Positions 1 to 8,004 of a stretch of 44,694 nucleotides of DNA are shown one piece after another. The stretch is taken from positions 1 to 44,694 of the forward strand of contig NZ_ACJM01000020.1 in assembly GCF_000174415.1 (NCBI RefSeq), in the 5' to 3' direction. Every line of letters begins with the position of its first letter. Positions within the stretch are counted from its first letter, which is position 1. The notes under the pieces were generated by a model. It had not been told where the DNA came from, made no database searches, and saw nothing but the letters and a program-made list of their open reading frames with translations. The position numbers were made by a program, and so were the translations under genes. This stretch comes from Dethiobacter alkaliphilus AHT 1 (GTDB lineage: Bacteria; Bacillota; Dethiobacteria; Dethiobacterales; Dethiobacteraceae).

Positions 1-446
1 TGTCAGCCGTTGCCCAGCCAACCAATGTCTTTTGTACATATATCTTTAACGGTGGCCCAGGTATAACCCAGCCTTCAATGTGTTTACATAGCTTATATCG
101 GTAACCCATACGGCTCCAGGCTTGTCAGCTTTAAAGTTCTGGTTTAAAAGATTCTCCTGCTACCGGAAGCTGATGGTTTTGAGTCTGTGGTAGCTTTAAA
201 CTTCCGTTTGCGCTTGGAGTACAATCCATTTCGTTTCTGGATGCCATAAAGCCTGTTACGGCTGCACTTAGGAAAGTGTTCTCGTACGTCCTCCAGCATT
301 TTATCTAAGCCGCAGATACCATGGCACTCAGCATAACTTTTCTTCGCAATCTCAAGTATCTTTTCGTTCTCAAGAGCCCGTTTACTGGGACCCCTGTTTT
401 TCCAATTATAAAAGTTGCTCCGTGTTACCTCAAGGTATTTGCACAT
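1..446 (-). pseudogene. IS3-family transposase OrfB, frameshifted and truncated
   Basis: The first 90 residues read like the helical N-terminal part of an IS3 OrfB (start MCKYLEVTRSNFYNWKNRG). The frame then breaks near base 172. The expected continuation (HQLPVAEN, then ADKPGAVWVTDISYVNT, then ATVKDI) can be followed only by switching frame several times between about 170 and 1, each time at an apparent single extra base. The integrase core (DDE) would begin at the WVTDISY segment and is cut by the window edge. No functional transposase can be made from this sequence as given. The clustered shifts could be decay or base-calling errors near an assembly end. Confidence 0.8.
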
Positions 447-493
447 CTTCTCAACCGGGAACTGGGAGCTTAGTTCATTGATGTGTTTGTAAA

Positions 494-787
494 TTACTGT
501 TTCCGGTTGTCTTTCACGAAGAGTGCTGTAGCCTTTTTTAAAATATCGACGGCCTCCTCGAGCTCATTGTTTCTGCGCTTTTCCGCCTTTAGCTGAGCCT
601 CGAGTTCAAGAATCCTCGCACTCTCAGGGTTCTGCCGCTTTTTCTCTTCTTTAAGCCAATTCCGTAATGTCTGAGCGTTTATTCCAAGGTCGTTTGCGAC
701 ACTATTAACAGGCCTGCCACCTTCCTGGACTAGTTTGATGGCATCCTTCTTAAATTCTTCACTGTACCGGTTTGCATTGCTTGGCAT
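494..787 (-). CDS. IS3-family transposase OrfA (helix-turn-helix protein)
   Basis: A 97-residue protein that binds the IS ends and normally contributes the N-terminus of the OrfAB transposase made by programmed frameshifting. It opens with RYSEEFKKDAIKLVQEG, followed by a helix-turn-helix (VNSVANDLGINAQTLRNWLKEE) and a leucine-rich coiled coil (LEAQLKAEKRRNNELEEAV), the usual OrfA order. The start at 787 is chosen because GGAGGAGATAAAA lies directly upstream; the in-frame ATG at 802 lies within that ribosome site. Length is normal for the family. Confidence 0.88.
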   Translation of the reverse strand: MPSNANRYSEEFKKDAIKLVQEGGRPVNSVANDLGINAQTLRNWLKEEKKRQNPESARILELEAQLKAEKRRNNELEEAVDILKKATALFVKDNRKQ

Positions 788-861
788 TTTTATCTCCTCC
801 ACATGGTTATTATACCTAACTCATGTGTGTCCAGCAATTCGGGTACAGGTCAGACAATACT

Positions 862-887
862 AAACCGGCCATTTTGGCCGGTTTTTT
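862..887 (+). terminator. Intrinsic terminator, plus-strand orientation
   Basis: A perfect 9-bp stem (AAACCGGCC and GGCCGGTTT) with a 5-base loop is followed on the plus strand by six T. The gene ending nearby (901-1368) is on the minus strand, where the hairpin lacks a good T-tract. It lies 10 bases from the IS end, so it may be the terminator of a plus-strand gene now separated from it by the IS. Confidence 0.7.
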
Positions 888-900
888 GGATGAGTCAAAT

Positions 901-1368
901 TTAGTCACTGGTGGGTTCTCCGAATTTTTGAACCAGATAGGACATTAGGAGAGCAAAAAACAAGTGAGCAATATAAAATGCTGCTATGGACAGGGGTTCA
1001 TTACGGGTGGCTTCGGCCAGGTTGAGAAGCTTCATGATAAATCCGGCCATAAATACCCAGAGTCCGCTCACCACTATTAAAGCTTTAAGCCATGCATTTT
1101 TCCAGCCTGTCCAATCAAGAATTAGGATATAAATAAAGGCATAGGTGCCACCGACTACAAGACTCCAGACAAATCCTAAAATTATTTGCAAAGTTGTGTA
1201 AGCGCCGATATTCAGAAAGATTTCCAGAGTTAGTTGAGGCATGTTTACTGTATCACCAGGCAAAAACAAGTTAATCAGGTACAGAAAGAGGTTTGCTGCT
1301 ATGGCGGCAACTGTCCCTGAAAAGGCTGCCAGGATAAGCCGGTCATTAATAACATATCCGTCTTTCAT
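901..1368 (-). CDS. Four-helix integral membrane protein, unknown function
   Basis: A 155-residue protein with four hydrophobic segments at about residues 10-36, 50-85, 92-113 and 126-147, and little soluble sequence. The first helix is Ala/Leu-rich and an Asn sits at the second loop. The start at 1368 has AAAGGAGTAAAT directly upstream. I do not recognise a specific family; small membrane proteins of this shape are common in Clostridia. It stands alone on the minus strand, between the IS remnant and the divergent threonine dehydrogenase. A 25-bp palindrome about 100 bases upstream of its start may control it. Confidence 0.7.
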   Translation of the reverse strand: MKDGYVINDRLILAAFSGTVAAIAANLFLYLINLFLPGDTVNMPQLTLEIFLNIGAYTTLQIILGFVWSLVVGGTYAFIYILILDWTGWKNAWLKALIVVSGLWVFMAGFIMKLLNLAEATRNEPLSIAAFYIAHLFFALLMSYLVQKFGEPTSD

Positions 1369-1469
1369 ATTTACTCCTTTTGAAGACTCTTTAGTTTATT
1401 ATTTATTAGAATTAGCCTCATAATGCATATTTTGCCTGATGGATGTGAGTATATGGTTTTTGATATATT

Positions 1470-1494
1470 ATGACCAGACAAATTGTCTGGTCAT
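1470..1494. promoter_or_regulatory. Perfect 25-bp palindrome, candidate operator
   Basis: Two 12-base arms (ATGACCAGACAA and TTGTCTGGTCAT) flank one central A. There is no T-tract, so it is unlikely to be a terminator. It lies in the divergent gap between the membrane protein (start 1368) and the dehydrogenase (start 1673 or 1679). The size and symmetry suit a dimeric repressor of the TetR or GntR type; no such regulator is encoded in the window. Confidence 0.55.
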
Positions 1495-1622
1495 AGGCTT
1501 TTGTAGTGTATTATTTTTGAGTAATAGTATTTGTATTTAGCATAGCGTTATCTTAATCTGTCCTTTAATGCTTTTACCAGTATATGCGCAGATAGTACAT
1601 TGTCATGTAGTAAAAATTCACA

Positions 1623-1637
1623 CTATAACAGTTATAG
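1623..1637. promoter_or_regulatory. Short palindrome upstream of tdh
   Basis: CTATAAC-A-GTTATAG is a perfect 15-base palindrome 35 bases before the dehydrogenase start. In AT-rich DNA this could occur by chance. If real, its position near the likely promoter would suit a repressor site. Confidence 0.25.
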
Positions 1638-1672
1638 AATAAACTGAATTAGACATAACTGGCAGAGGGGAA

Positions 1673-2716
1673 ATGGTATTGAAACAAACAATGAAAGCGC
1701 TGGTAAAAGATAAGGCAGGTCCAGGAGTGGTAATGAAAGATGTTGACATTCCCGAACTAGGGCCGCATGATGTCCTGGTGAAGGTAAAAGCAGCCTCAAT
1801 CTGCGGGACCGATGTGCATATCTATAACTGGGATGGTTGGGCTGCCGGGAGAATCAAGCCTCCGGTGATTATCGGGCATGAGATGTCGGGTTACATTGTT
1901 CAGACAGGGGAAGCGGTTAAGTACTGGCAGGAAGGAGATTATGTCAGTCTGGAATGCCATCAAACCTGCGGGCACTGTTATCAGTGCAGAACTGGTCAGG
2001 GACATATCTGTCGGGATTATACTATTTTGGGGGTGGATTTTAACGGTTGTTTTGCCGAATATGTCCGTGTGCCGGAGTATAACTTATGGAGAAACGATGA
2101 AGATGTTTTACCAGAAGTGGCCTGCTTACAGGACCCCATCGGCAATGCAGTGATGGCCACATGTGCTGCTGAAATAACAGGAAAAAAAATTCTGGTAACG
2201 GGCTGCGGAGCCATCGGCCTCCTAACCGTCGGTGTTGCTAAAGCACTGGGCGCTGCCAAAATTTATGCTGTGGATATCAATGATTACCGCCTGAAAATAG
2301 CAGAAGATATGGGAGCAACGGCTACTATTAACCCTTTAAGAGAAAACATGGTGGAAGAGGTGCAGATAAAGACCAGAGGTTGTGGGGTAAACGTTGTTAT
2401 TGAAGCCAGTGGAGATGAGCGATGCCTGCAGGACAGTTTGAAAACAGTAAACAACGGTGGCCAGGTGGTTCTGCTGGGAATATATAAGGACAGAGTGCTC
2501 TTGGATCTGGCAAACGAAGTAATATTTAAAGGAGTTACCATAACGGGGATTACCGGCAGGGAGATCTTTAAAACCTGGTATAAAACTGCGGAGTTGTTAA
2601 GTAGTTACTTGAGTGTGGAGCCGGTGATAACCCACAGGATGAAGATGAAAGATTATGAGGCAGCTTTTCAGCTGATTCAAACAGGTCAGTGCGGTAAAAT
2701 TGTTTTATATCCTTGA
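1673..2716 (+). CDS. tdh: L-threonine 3-dehydrogenase, zinc-dependent
   Basis: Oxidises L-threonine to 2-amino-3-ketobutyrate with NAD+, the first step of threonine breakdown to glycine and acetyl-CoA. It is a medium-chain zinc dehydrogenase: catalytic-zinc ligand Cys44 in SICGTD, then GHEMSG, then a structural-zinc cysteine cluster (CHQTCGHCYQC...C), and a Rossmann motif GCGAIG. The segment GITGREIFKTWYK near residue 297 is typical of threonine dehydrogenases rather than sorbitol or alcohol dehydrogenases. Length (347) matches the family. The ATG at 1673 is only 2 bases from AGAGGGG; the TTG at 1679 has better spacing and may be the real start. The usual partner 2-amino-3-ketobutyrate ligase is not adjacent. 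Confidence 0.85.
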   Translation: MVLKQTMKALVKDKAGPGVVMKDVDIPELGPHDVLVKVKAASICGTDVHIYNWDGWAAGRIKPPVIIGHEMSGYIVQTGEAVKYWQEGDYVSLECHQTCGHCYQCRTGQGHICRDYTILGVDFNGCFAEYVRVPEYNLWRNDEDVLPEVACLQDPIGNAVMATCAAEITGKKILVTGCGAIGLLTVGVAKALGAAKIYAVDINDYRLKIAEDMGATATINPLRENMVEEVQIKTRGCGVNVVIEASGDERCLQDSLKTVNNGGQVVLLGIYKDRVLLDLANEVIFKGVTITGITGREIFKTWYKTAELLSSYLSVEPVITHRMKMKDYEAAFQLIQTGQCGKIVLYP

Positions 2717-2731
2717 AAATTACAGCCAGGT

Positions 2732-3892
2732 TTAATAAGAGTTTCTTAGTTTTATCGATAGTAGCGTGGCGATAAGAGTTGTGCCTAAAAGCAGGGAGTA
2801 GGTATAAAGATAGTGTCCCTGCAGTTCAAAGAGGAGACCGCCCAGGTAGGGAAAGAGCCCGGCAGCGCCTAGTGCTGTAAAAACCAGTCCGTAGTTTCTG
2901 CCGAAATTTGCTTCACCGAAGATGCTGACCACGGCAGACGGGAAGATGCTAAACAGGCTGCCATAAGACAGAGCCAGAGCGGCCACCGCAACCATTAAGA
3001 AAATCGGTGAACGAACGGCCATGACAATAACCAGCATCAGCGCGATATTACTGAAAACAATGGTCATGGCAGTGCTGCGGCCGACCCGGTCGGACAGCAG
3101 TCCGCCCATAATACGGCCGGCAGCATTACAAAAGGCAAATATGGCAACGGCAATATAACCTTTGTCGTATGCTGTCTGGATACGCATGATGTTATCCAGA
3201 TGGGCGGCAAAGGTTACTCCTGTTCCCGTGGTTAAAAAGAACATCAGCCAAAAACAATAGAGCCGGGAATCGCCCAATGCAGAGGACGGTTTTTTGGCAG
3301 CGGCCCACTCTCTCAGATCCTTAATTCTGTAGGGTGGGTTTTCTATGAACTGGGCCAGCAGAAAAATGCCGCATGTAAGCGCCAGTCCGCTAATGATCAA
3401 GGCCTCAGCAGTGCCTCTTTGTAGCAGAACCTTAATTAAAGGCGACATAAACATGGCAGCCAAGCCGGTGCTGGTGACTACCAGACCGGTAATCATTCCT
3501 TTTTTCTCAGAGGAAAACCATTTCATGGCAGCGGGCGTAGTTGATGCAAAACAACAGGCCAGGCCTATCCCCAGTAATAATCCCAAGGAAACTGCTGCTT
3601 TAAAAGGATAGTTTAGCAAATAAGCACAACTTATAAAAGCGCTCCCGGCAAAAATGCTGCCGATACTGATAACGGGCCTGGGGCCTAGATAATCCTGCGC
3701 CCAGCCGGTAAACACCATAAAAAAGGCATAGCAAAATAAGAACAGGGAGTACGGAAGAGCGGCCTGATAATAAGTCCAGCCCTCCTGCTTCACCAGGCTT
3801 GTGGCAAAGATGCTCCAGGTATAATTTATACCCACCAGAAAGTTAATTCCGGCTCCCGCCAAAGCCACCTTCCAACCACGGTATAAAGGCAT
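2732..3892 (-). CDS. MFS transporter, OFA (oxalate/formate antiporter-like) family
   Basis: A 386-residue major facilitator protein with about 12 hydrophobic segments and no long soluble domain. The N-terminus (YRGWKVALAGAGINFLVG, then YTWSIFATSL) and the motif GWAQDYLGPRPVI after helix 2 are typical of the OFA family, which exchanges small carboxylates. A second loop motif, GGLLSDRVGR, lies between helices 8 and 9. The start has TAAGGAGTAACTT upstream. It converges on tdh with 15 bases between the stops. The substrate cannot be read from the sequence; a monocarboxylate is likely from the family. Confidence 0.8.
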   Translation of the reverse strand: MPLYRGWKVALAGAGINFLVGINYTWSIFATSLVKQEGWTYYQAALPYSLFLFCYAFFMVFTGWAQDYLGPRPVISIGSIFAGSAFISCAYLLNYPFKAAVSLGLLLGIGLACCFASTTPAAMKWFSSEKKGMITGLVVTSTGLAAMFMSPLIKVLLQRGTAEALIISGLALTCGIFLLAQFIENPPYRIKDLREWAAAKKPSSALGDSRLYCFWLMFFLTTGTGVTFAAHLDNIMRIQTAYDKGYIAVAIFAFCNAAGRIMGGLLSDRVGRSTAMTIVFSNIALMLVIVMAVRSPIFLMVAVAALALSYGSLFSIFPSAVVSIFGEANFGRNYGLVFTALGAAGLFPYLGGLLFELQGHYLYTYSLLLGTTLIATLLSIKLRNSY

Positions 3893-4101
3893 AAGTTACT
3901 CCTTATCGTGTTTTTATGTCTGTTTGGCTTCTACTTTTGAGTATGTTGGGGATATCAGGTATATGACATATAAAAGCGCGCTTATTGGATTTTCTCTACG
4001 CGCCCTTTTGATACCGGTTTCTTTAGCAGCTTTACCAACTGACTAAGCTTAACTCGGTATAAAAAAGCCTGCCGGCGTAATATAATGTTTTGGTGATGAT
4101 A

Positions 4102-5427
4102 ATGCGCTTTTGCAAAAAAAAGAAGTCCATCATGGGGATACTTTGCTGTTTGTTCGTGTTTGTAGCCCTGGTTGCTGCGGGCGATTATTTGTACTATTTA
4201 AACCGGCTTTATCCGGGAATCTACTTTAAGGATTTGCATCTGGGGGGAAGCACTTTTCAGCAAGCAGAAAAGCTGTTGGAGGATGCTCAAATTACCTTTT
4301 ATGGCCCTGAGGGCAAATCGATTACTTTTTCTTTAAGCGCTATGGGAATAGAGTTAGATGAAAAGGAAGTGCTGGAAACCGGGTACTGGCAAGGTCGTCC
4401 CAAATCCTGGCCCTGGACCTTTAAGCACCGCTTATCCATAAATAAAGAAGGGTTATTCATACCCTTCCGGTATAACGTAAACTCCAATCTGTTTTCTCAC
4501 AGTACTGATTTTATCAGTTCATATTTCAGCCGGGAAGCTGAAAATGCCTATTTTGACATTGATGGTTCCCAGGCAAAGCTGGTTGCTGAAAAATATGGGT
4601 ATGTATATGACTCCCGGGAGGTTAAACAATTAGTACTGGCTAATCTGGCCCGTCCCGACCTTCCATTGGAAATCAGAGTGCCATATGCCGAAATAATTTC
4701 CCCTGAAATCACCATGGCCACATATGAAGAAAAGGGAATTGAAGGTTTGATGTCTTCTTATACTACAAAGTTTGACCCTTCAGTGGTTAACCGTGTCCAT
4801 AATCTCCAACTGGCCTCTGCCCAGTTAAACAATTATTTTCTGGCGCCCGGTGAGGTGCTTTCTGTTAATCGGGTGATTGGCGATACTGTGGCAGAAAAAG
4901 GGTATAAAAAAGCTCCGGTAATTGTGGGCGGCAAACTTAGCGAAGGTATAGGGGGAGGCATTTGCCAGGTTTCAACAACTCTCTATAACACCGCCCTGCT
5001 GGCGAACCTGGATATTGTGGAACGGCATAACCACCATTTGACAGTACTTTACATTGACCCGGGCAGGGATGCAACCATTTCTTATCCTGTGCTGGATTTC
5101 AAGTTTCGCAATAACAGGGATCATTATGTTTTAATTACATCCCAGTTGGAGAAAGACAGCCTGACTTTCCGGTTGTTCGGTCGTCCCCTTGCAGAAACGG
5201 TTGAAATTTCCTCTGAAGTGTTAGATACCTTTCCTCCTCCGGTAAAGTACCAATATGCAGCAGACTTAAATCCCGGTGAAGAGGAAATAATTGAGGGTCA
5301 TCCCGGTTATCTGGCAGATGTCTGGAAAAGAGTCTATCTGGGCGATGAATTAAAAAGTGAGGAAAAAATATCAACGGACAGGTACTCGCCCCATCCCCGC
5401 ATTATCCGGCAGGGGCCGCAAGAATAG
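4102..5427 (+). CDS. VanW family protein with peptidoglycan-binding-like N-terminal domain
   Basis: A membrane-anchored extracytoplasmic protein of about 441 residues. A basic start and one transmembrane helix (residues 8-28) are followed by a putative peptidoglycan-binding domain of the kind often paired with VanW (about 35-220). The VanW domain covers about 225-375, with GEVLSVNRVIGDTVAEKGY, then GGGICQVSTTLYN and a His pair (RHNHH). A short C-terminal tail may be G5-like. VanW was named from vancomycin-resistance clusters, but most members have unknown roles at the cell wall; no van genes are here. Start is uncertain: TTG 4090, GTG 4093, ATG 4096 and ATG 4102 are in frame. I chose 4102 because GGTGAT lies just upstream. 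Confidence 0.8.
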   Translation: MRFCKKKKSIMGILCCLFVFVALVAAGDYLYYLNRLYPGIYFKDLHLGGSTFQQAEKLLEDAQITFYGPEGKSITFSLSAMGIELDEKEVLETGYWQGRPKSWPWTFKHRLSINKEGLFIPFRYNVNSNLFSHSTDFISSYFSREAENAYFDIDGSQAKLVAEKYGYVYDSREVKQLVLANLARPDLPLEIRVPYAEIISPEITMATYEEKGIEGLMSSYTTKFDPSVVNRVHNLQLASAQLNNYFLAPGEVLSVNRVIGDTVAEKGYKKAPVIVGGKLSEGIGGGICQVSTTLYNTALLANLDIVERHNHHLTVLYIDPGRDATISYPVLDFKFRNNRDHYVLITSQLEKDSLTFRLFGRPLAETVEISSEVLDTFPPPVKYQYAADLNPGEEEIIEGHPGYLADVWKRVYLGDELKSEEKISTDRYSPHPRIIRQGPQE

Positions 5428-5477
5428 TCCGTTGGTTGATGCGCTTGGAGTCTCTGCAGAGCGATTCACAATAAGCA

Positions 5478-5512
5478 AAGCCTTGCTGAACAAAATTCAG
5501 CAAGGCTTATTT
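5478..5512 (+). terminator. Intrinsic terminator after the VanW gene
   Basis: A 12-bp perfect stem (AAGCCTTGCTGA and TCAGCAAGGCTT) with a 7-base loop is followed by ATTT. The T-tract is short. It lies 50 bases after the VanW stop and directly before repeat copy A. Confidence 0.7.
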
Positions 5513-5593
5513 GCACTGATAGGAAATTTATAACGCTTCGCAGATAGCGAAGCTTCTAATGTGAGCAGTGCTGAAAAGAGCGCGCCTTTATTG
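5513..5593 (+). repeat. Dispersed structured repeat, copy A
   Basis: One of five copies. The closing stem is GCACTG (5513-5518) with CAGTGC (5566-5571). Inside it is the hairpin GCTTCGC-AGATA-GCGAAGC at 5535-5553. The tail GAGCGCGCCTTTATT is shorter than in copy B and lacks the second arm of the terminal hairpin. It sits between the VanW terminator and nfeD, reading in the direction of both genes. Confidence 0.8.
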
Positions 5594-5702
5594 CACTTCA
5601 GAAGATTAAAGACTCTGTTAAAGAATTCTCATTAACAATATATTATAAATAAGGAAAAGGAGGCATATTCATTTACAACAGAAGCGGGAGGGAGGGTGGT
5701 TA

Positions 5703-7061
5703 TTGCTGAAAAACAAAACTTTTTTTATTTGCAAGGTATTTGTAATCATTGCGATAATTACAATGCATTTCAGTGGCATGTTCACTTCCCGGATCGACGC
5801 TGCCGCTGACAGGCCTGTCTGGGTAGTTAACCTTGACGGGACCATTACCGCCGGACAGTTTAATTTTCTGCAGCGTCAGGTGGAGAGTGCGGAGGAAAAT
5901 GGGGCCCAGTTATTTGTCCTGGTTATGAATACGCCCGGAGGTCTGGTTGATGCTACCATGAAGATTAACGAGTTATTTCTTAATGCAGAATTACCAACGG
6001 CGGTTTTGGTAGCACCGTCAGGAGCCATTGCCGCTTCGGCTGGAGCGTTTATTACCCTGTCTGCAGATATTGCCGCCATGGCGCCGGGAACATCGGTGGG
6101 AGCGGCCCAACCTGTGGCCATATCCATGGAGGGCACTGAAGTGGCAGATGATAAAACAACGCAGTTTCTGGCTCAGCATCTGCGCAGTATGGCAGAAGTT
6201 CAGGGGCGCCCGGCAGATGTAGCCGAGCGTTTTGTGACGGAAAATCTCACCCTTAGTGCGGCGGAAGCTTTGGAGCTTGGGGTTACTGATTATCTGGCTA
6301 ATAACCTGGAAGATTTATTGGCCCAGGTGGATGGTTTAGTCGTGGAGAAGCAGGGGCGCTCTTACACATTAAATACAGCTGATCCGCAGCTTGAAGAGCA
6401 GGAAATGAACCTGCGGGAAAGGTTGCAGAACTGGCTCAGTGACCCTCAGATATCTTTTTTAGTGTTGATGTTTGGAGTTATGGGTATCTATCTGGGCATT
6501 AGTGCGCCGGGTACTTTTGTTCCGGAGGTATTGGGAGCTATTTTGCTGATAATGGGTATTTATGGAATAGGGTTATTTGACACCAATACCACCGGAATTA
6601 TTCTGCTTTTGTTGGGAGCAGGACTAATAATTGCAGAAATATTCACCTCCGGTTTTGGTGTATTTGGTATAGGTGGGGGTATCTCGCTTCTGGCGGGAGC
6701 GGTTTTATTGCCCGTTGAACCGTTGATGGCCCCGGAGTGGTACGGCTCCTTTATCGTCATGGTATTTGGAGCGGTTGTAAGTTTGACCATCATCTCTTTG
6801 TTAGTTGCCTATAGAGTAATGGTAAGTCGCAAGCGTTGGCGCCACGGCAGCCAATACTTTGACGCCCCTCGCCGCGGCGTGGTGGTAGAGGAGTTGTCAC
6901 CATACGGGATGGTAAAATCCAGAGGAGAGCTGTGGAAGGCTCGTTCTTTGGATGGGTCTTCTATTCCGGTGGGAACCGAGGTGGATGTAGAGCGGAAAGA
7001 GAGTCTTGTTTTGGTGGCAACTCCGGTGATTGACGGGAAAGGAGACGACCAGGCGCAATAA
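5703..7061 (+). CDS. NfeD-family membrane-bound ClpP-class serine protease
   Basis: A long-form NfeD protein (452 residues): signal sequence (about 1-34), ClpP-like protease domain outside the membrane (about 38-215), four to five membrane helices (about 250-370), and a soluble OB-fold NfeD domain (about 385-445, starting RRGVVVEEL). Ser112 in the AASAG motif is the likely nucleophile, and Lys151 is a candidate general base, as in the Ser-Lys dyad of archaeal 1510-N. These proteases are thought to cleave stomatin-type partners; a stomatin gene follows 15 bases later, which is the classic operon. The TTG start at 5703 is supported by GGGAGGGAGGG upstream. Confidence 0.9.
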   Translation: MLKNKTFFICKVFVIIAIITMHFSGMFTSRIDAAADRPVWVVNLDGTITAGQFNFLQRQVESAEENGAQLFVLVMNTPGGLVDATMKINELFLNAELPTAVLVAPSGAIAASAGAFITLSADIAAMAPGTSVGAAQPVAISMEGTEVADDKTTQFLAQHLRSMAEVQGRPADVAERFVTENLTLSAAEALELGVTDYLANNLEDLLAQVDGLVVEKQGRSYTLNTADPQLEEQEMNLRERLQNWLSDPQISFLVLMFGVMGIYLGISAPGTFVPEVLGAILLIMGIYGIGLFDTNTTGIILLLLGAGLIIAEIFTSGFGVFGIGGGISLLAGAVLLPVEPLMAPEWYGSFIVMVFGAVVSLTIISLLVAYRVMVSRKRWRHGSQYFDAPRRGVVVEELSPYGMVKSRGELWKARSLDGSSIPVGTEVDVERKESLVLVATPVIDGKGDDQAQ

Positions 7062-7076
7062 AAGGAGGTTGTTTGT

Positions 7077-7850
7077 ATGGAGTTTGATGTCAGTTTCTTT
7101 TTGATTCCGGTTATCGTTGTATTGGTTTCCTTTTTGGGCTCGGCCATTAATGTGGTGCGCGAGTATGAGCGGTTGGTAGTTTTTCGGCTGGGCAGGCTGA
7201 TCGGGGAAAAAGGTCCCGGCTTGGTTCTCATTATTCCCATAGTGGATCGGGTGGTTCGTGTTTCTTTACGTATTGTAACTCTGGATGTGCCAACACAGGA
7301 GGTGATAACCAAAGATAATGTCACCACCAGTGTAAATGCCGTGGTTTATTATCGGGTTATTGATCCCAACCGGTCGGTAAACAACGTAGAGGAATATACT
7401 GTGGCTACGGCACAGTTGGCACAGACCACCTTGCGCAGCGTGGCGGGTCAGGCCGATTTGGATGAACTTCTTTCTGAACGTGATAAACTAAACCAGCAAA
7501 TCCAGAAAATCCTGGACGATGCCACCGATGTTTGGGGAATTAAGGTGACGGCAGTGGAAATTAAGGATGTAATTATTCCCGAAGGCCTCCAGCGTGCCAT
7601 TTCCCGTCAGGCAACGGCGGAAAGGGAGCGACGCGCCGTGGTTGTTCAGGCTTTAGGTGAAAAAGAAGCGGCGGAAAAGATTGCCGAGGCCGCAAAAATC
7701 CTAAACTCCCAGGAAGGCGGTTTTTATGTCCGGCTGCTGCGCTCTTTGCCGGAGATTGCCCAGCAGTCGGGTAATATGCTGGCCTTTCCCCTGCCGGTAG
7801 AGCTGCGTCATTTGTTCCCGCCCCTTGGCAAAAACAGTGACGATGATTAA
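7077..7850 (+). CDS. SPFH/Band 7 protein, prokaryotic stomatin (slipin)
   Basis: A 257-residue membrane-associated scaffold protein. One N-terminal helix (about 4-24) is followed by an SPFH domain starting NVVREYERLVVFRLGRL and including GPGLVLIIPIVDRVVRVSLR. A charged coiled coil follows (RQATAERERRAVVVQALGEKEAAEKIAEA, about 177-207), then a short hydrophobic C-terminus. Such proteins form oligomeric rings in membrane microdomains and are substrates or partners of NfeD. AAAAGGAGGTTGTTT precedes the ATG. The gene is certainly co-transcribed with the NfeD gene upstream, and a strong terminator follows. Confidence 0.92.
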   Translation: MEFDVSFFLIPVIVVLVSFLGSAINVVREYERLVVFRLGRLIGEKGPGLVLIIPIVDRVVRVSLRIVTLDVPTQEVITKDNVTTSVNAVVYYRVIDPNRSVNNVEEYTVATAQLAQTTLRSVAGQADLDELLSERDKLNQQIQKILDDATDVWGIKVTAVEIKDVIIPEGLQRAISRQATAERERRAVVVQALGEKEAAEKIAEAAKILNSQEGGFYVRLLRSLPEIAQQSGNMLAFPLPVELRHLFPPLGKNSDDD

Positions 7851-7911
7851 AACACAATCCAGCTCTGCCATGAGACTCTGATGCAAACCTCTGTAAAATA
7901 GAAAAAACTAC

Positions 7912-7936
7912 AGGCCCGGACCCCGGGCCTTTTTTC
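7912..7936 (+). terminator. Intrinsic terminator of the nfeD-stomatin operon
   Basis: AGGCCCGG and CCGGGCCT form an 8-bp GC-rich stem with a 3-base loop, followed by five T. It lies 60 bases after the stomatin stop. Confidence 0.9.
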
Positions 7937-8004
7937 TGTGGAAAATGGATAAGTGTGCTGCGCCAGTTTAAAATAATAGTGACTGAATGCAGAGGGGTTT
8001 GCTT

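Larger units (their letters stand above)
1..852 (-). mobile_element. IS3-family insertion sequence, left end and decayed 5' part
   Basis: Reading the minus strand from 852 downward, the element opens with TGACCTGTACCC and continues through GGACACAC, which resembles the left end of IS3-family elements. OrfA follows at 787-494, then OrfB from 446 downward. The window starts inside OrfB, so the right end and any target duplication cannot be seen. OrfA is intact but OrfB is broken by several single-base shifts, so this copy is probably inactive unless the shifts are sequencing errors. The family call rests on the two-ORF layout and protein motifs; the exact left boundary is inferred. Confidence 0.82.

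Noticed and set aside
1495-1672. Possible glycine or threonine riboswitch before tdh
   Set aside because: No conserved riboswitch core could be recognised in this AT-rich leader.
3970-4011. GCGCGC-containing stretch between the MFS and VanW genes, like the repeat tail
   Set aside because: It has AAAAGCGCGC and CGCGCCCTTTT but none of the conserved front part, so it is not counted as a copy.
6809-7327. Minus-strand open frame of 172 codons across the nfeD-stomatin junction
   Set aside because: It is antisense to two well supported genes and is rich in Ser and Thr, as expected of a shadow frame.
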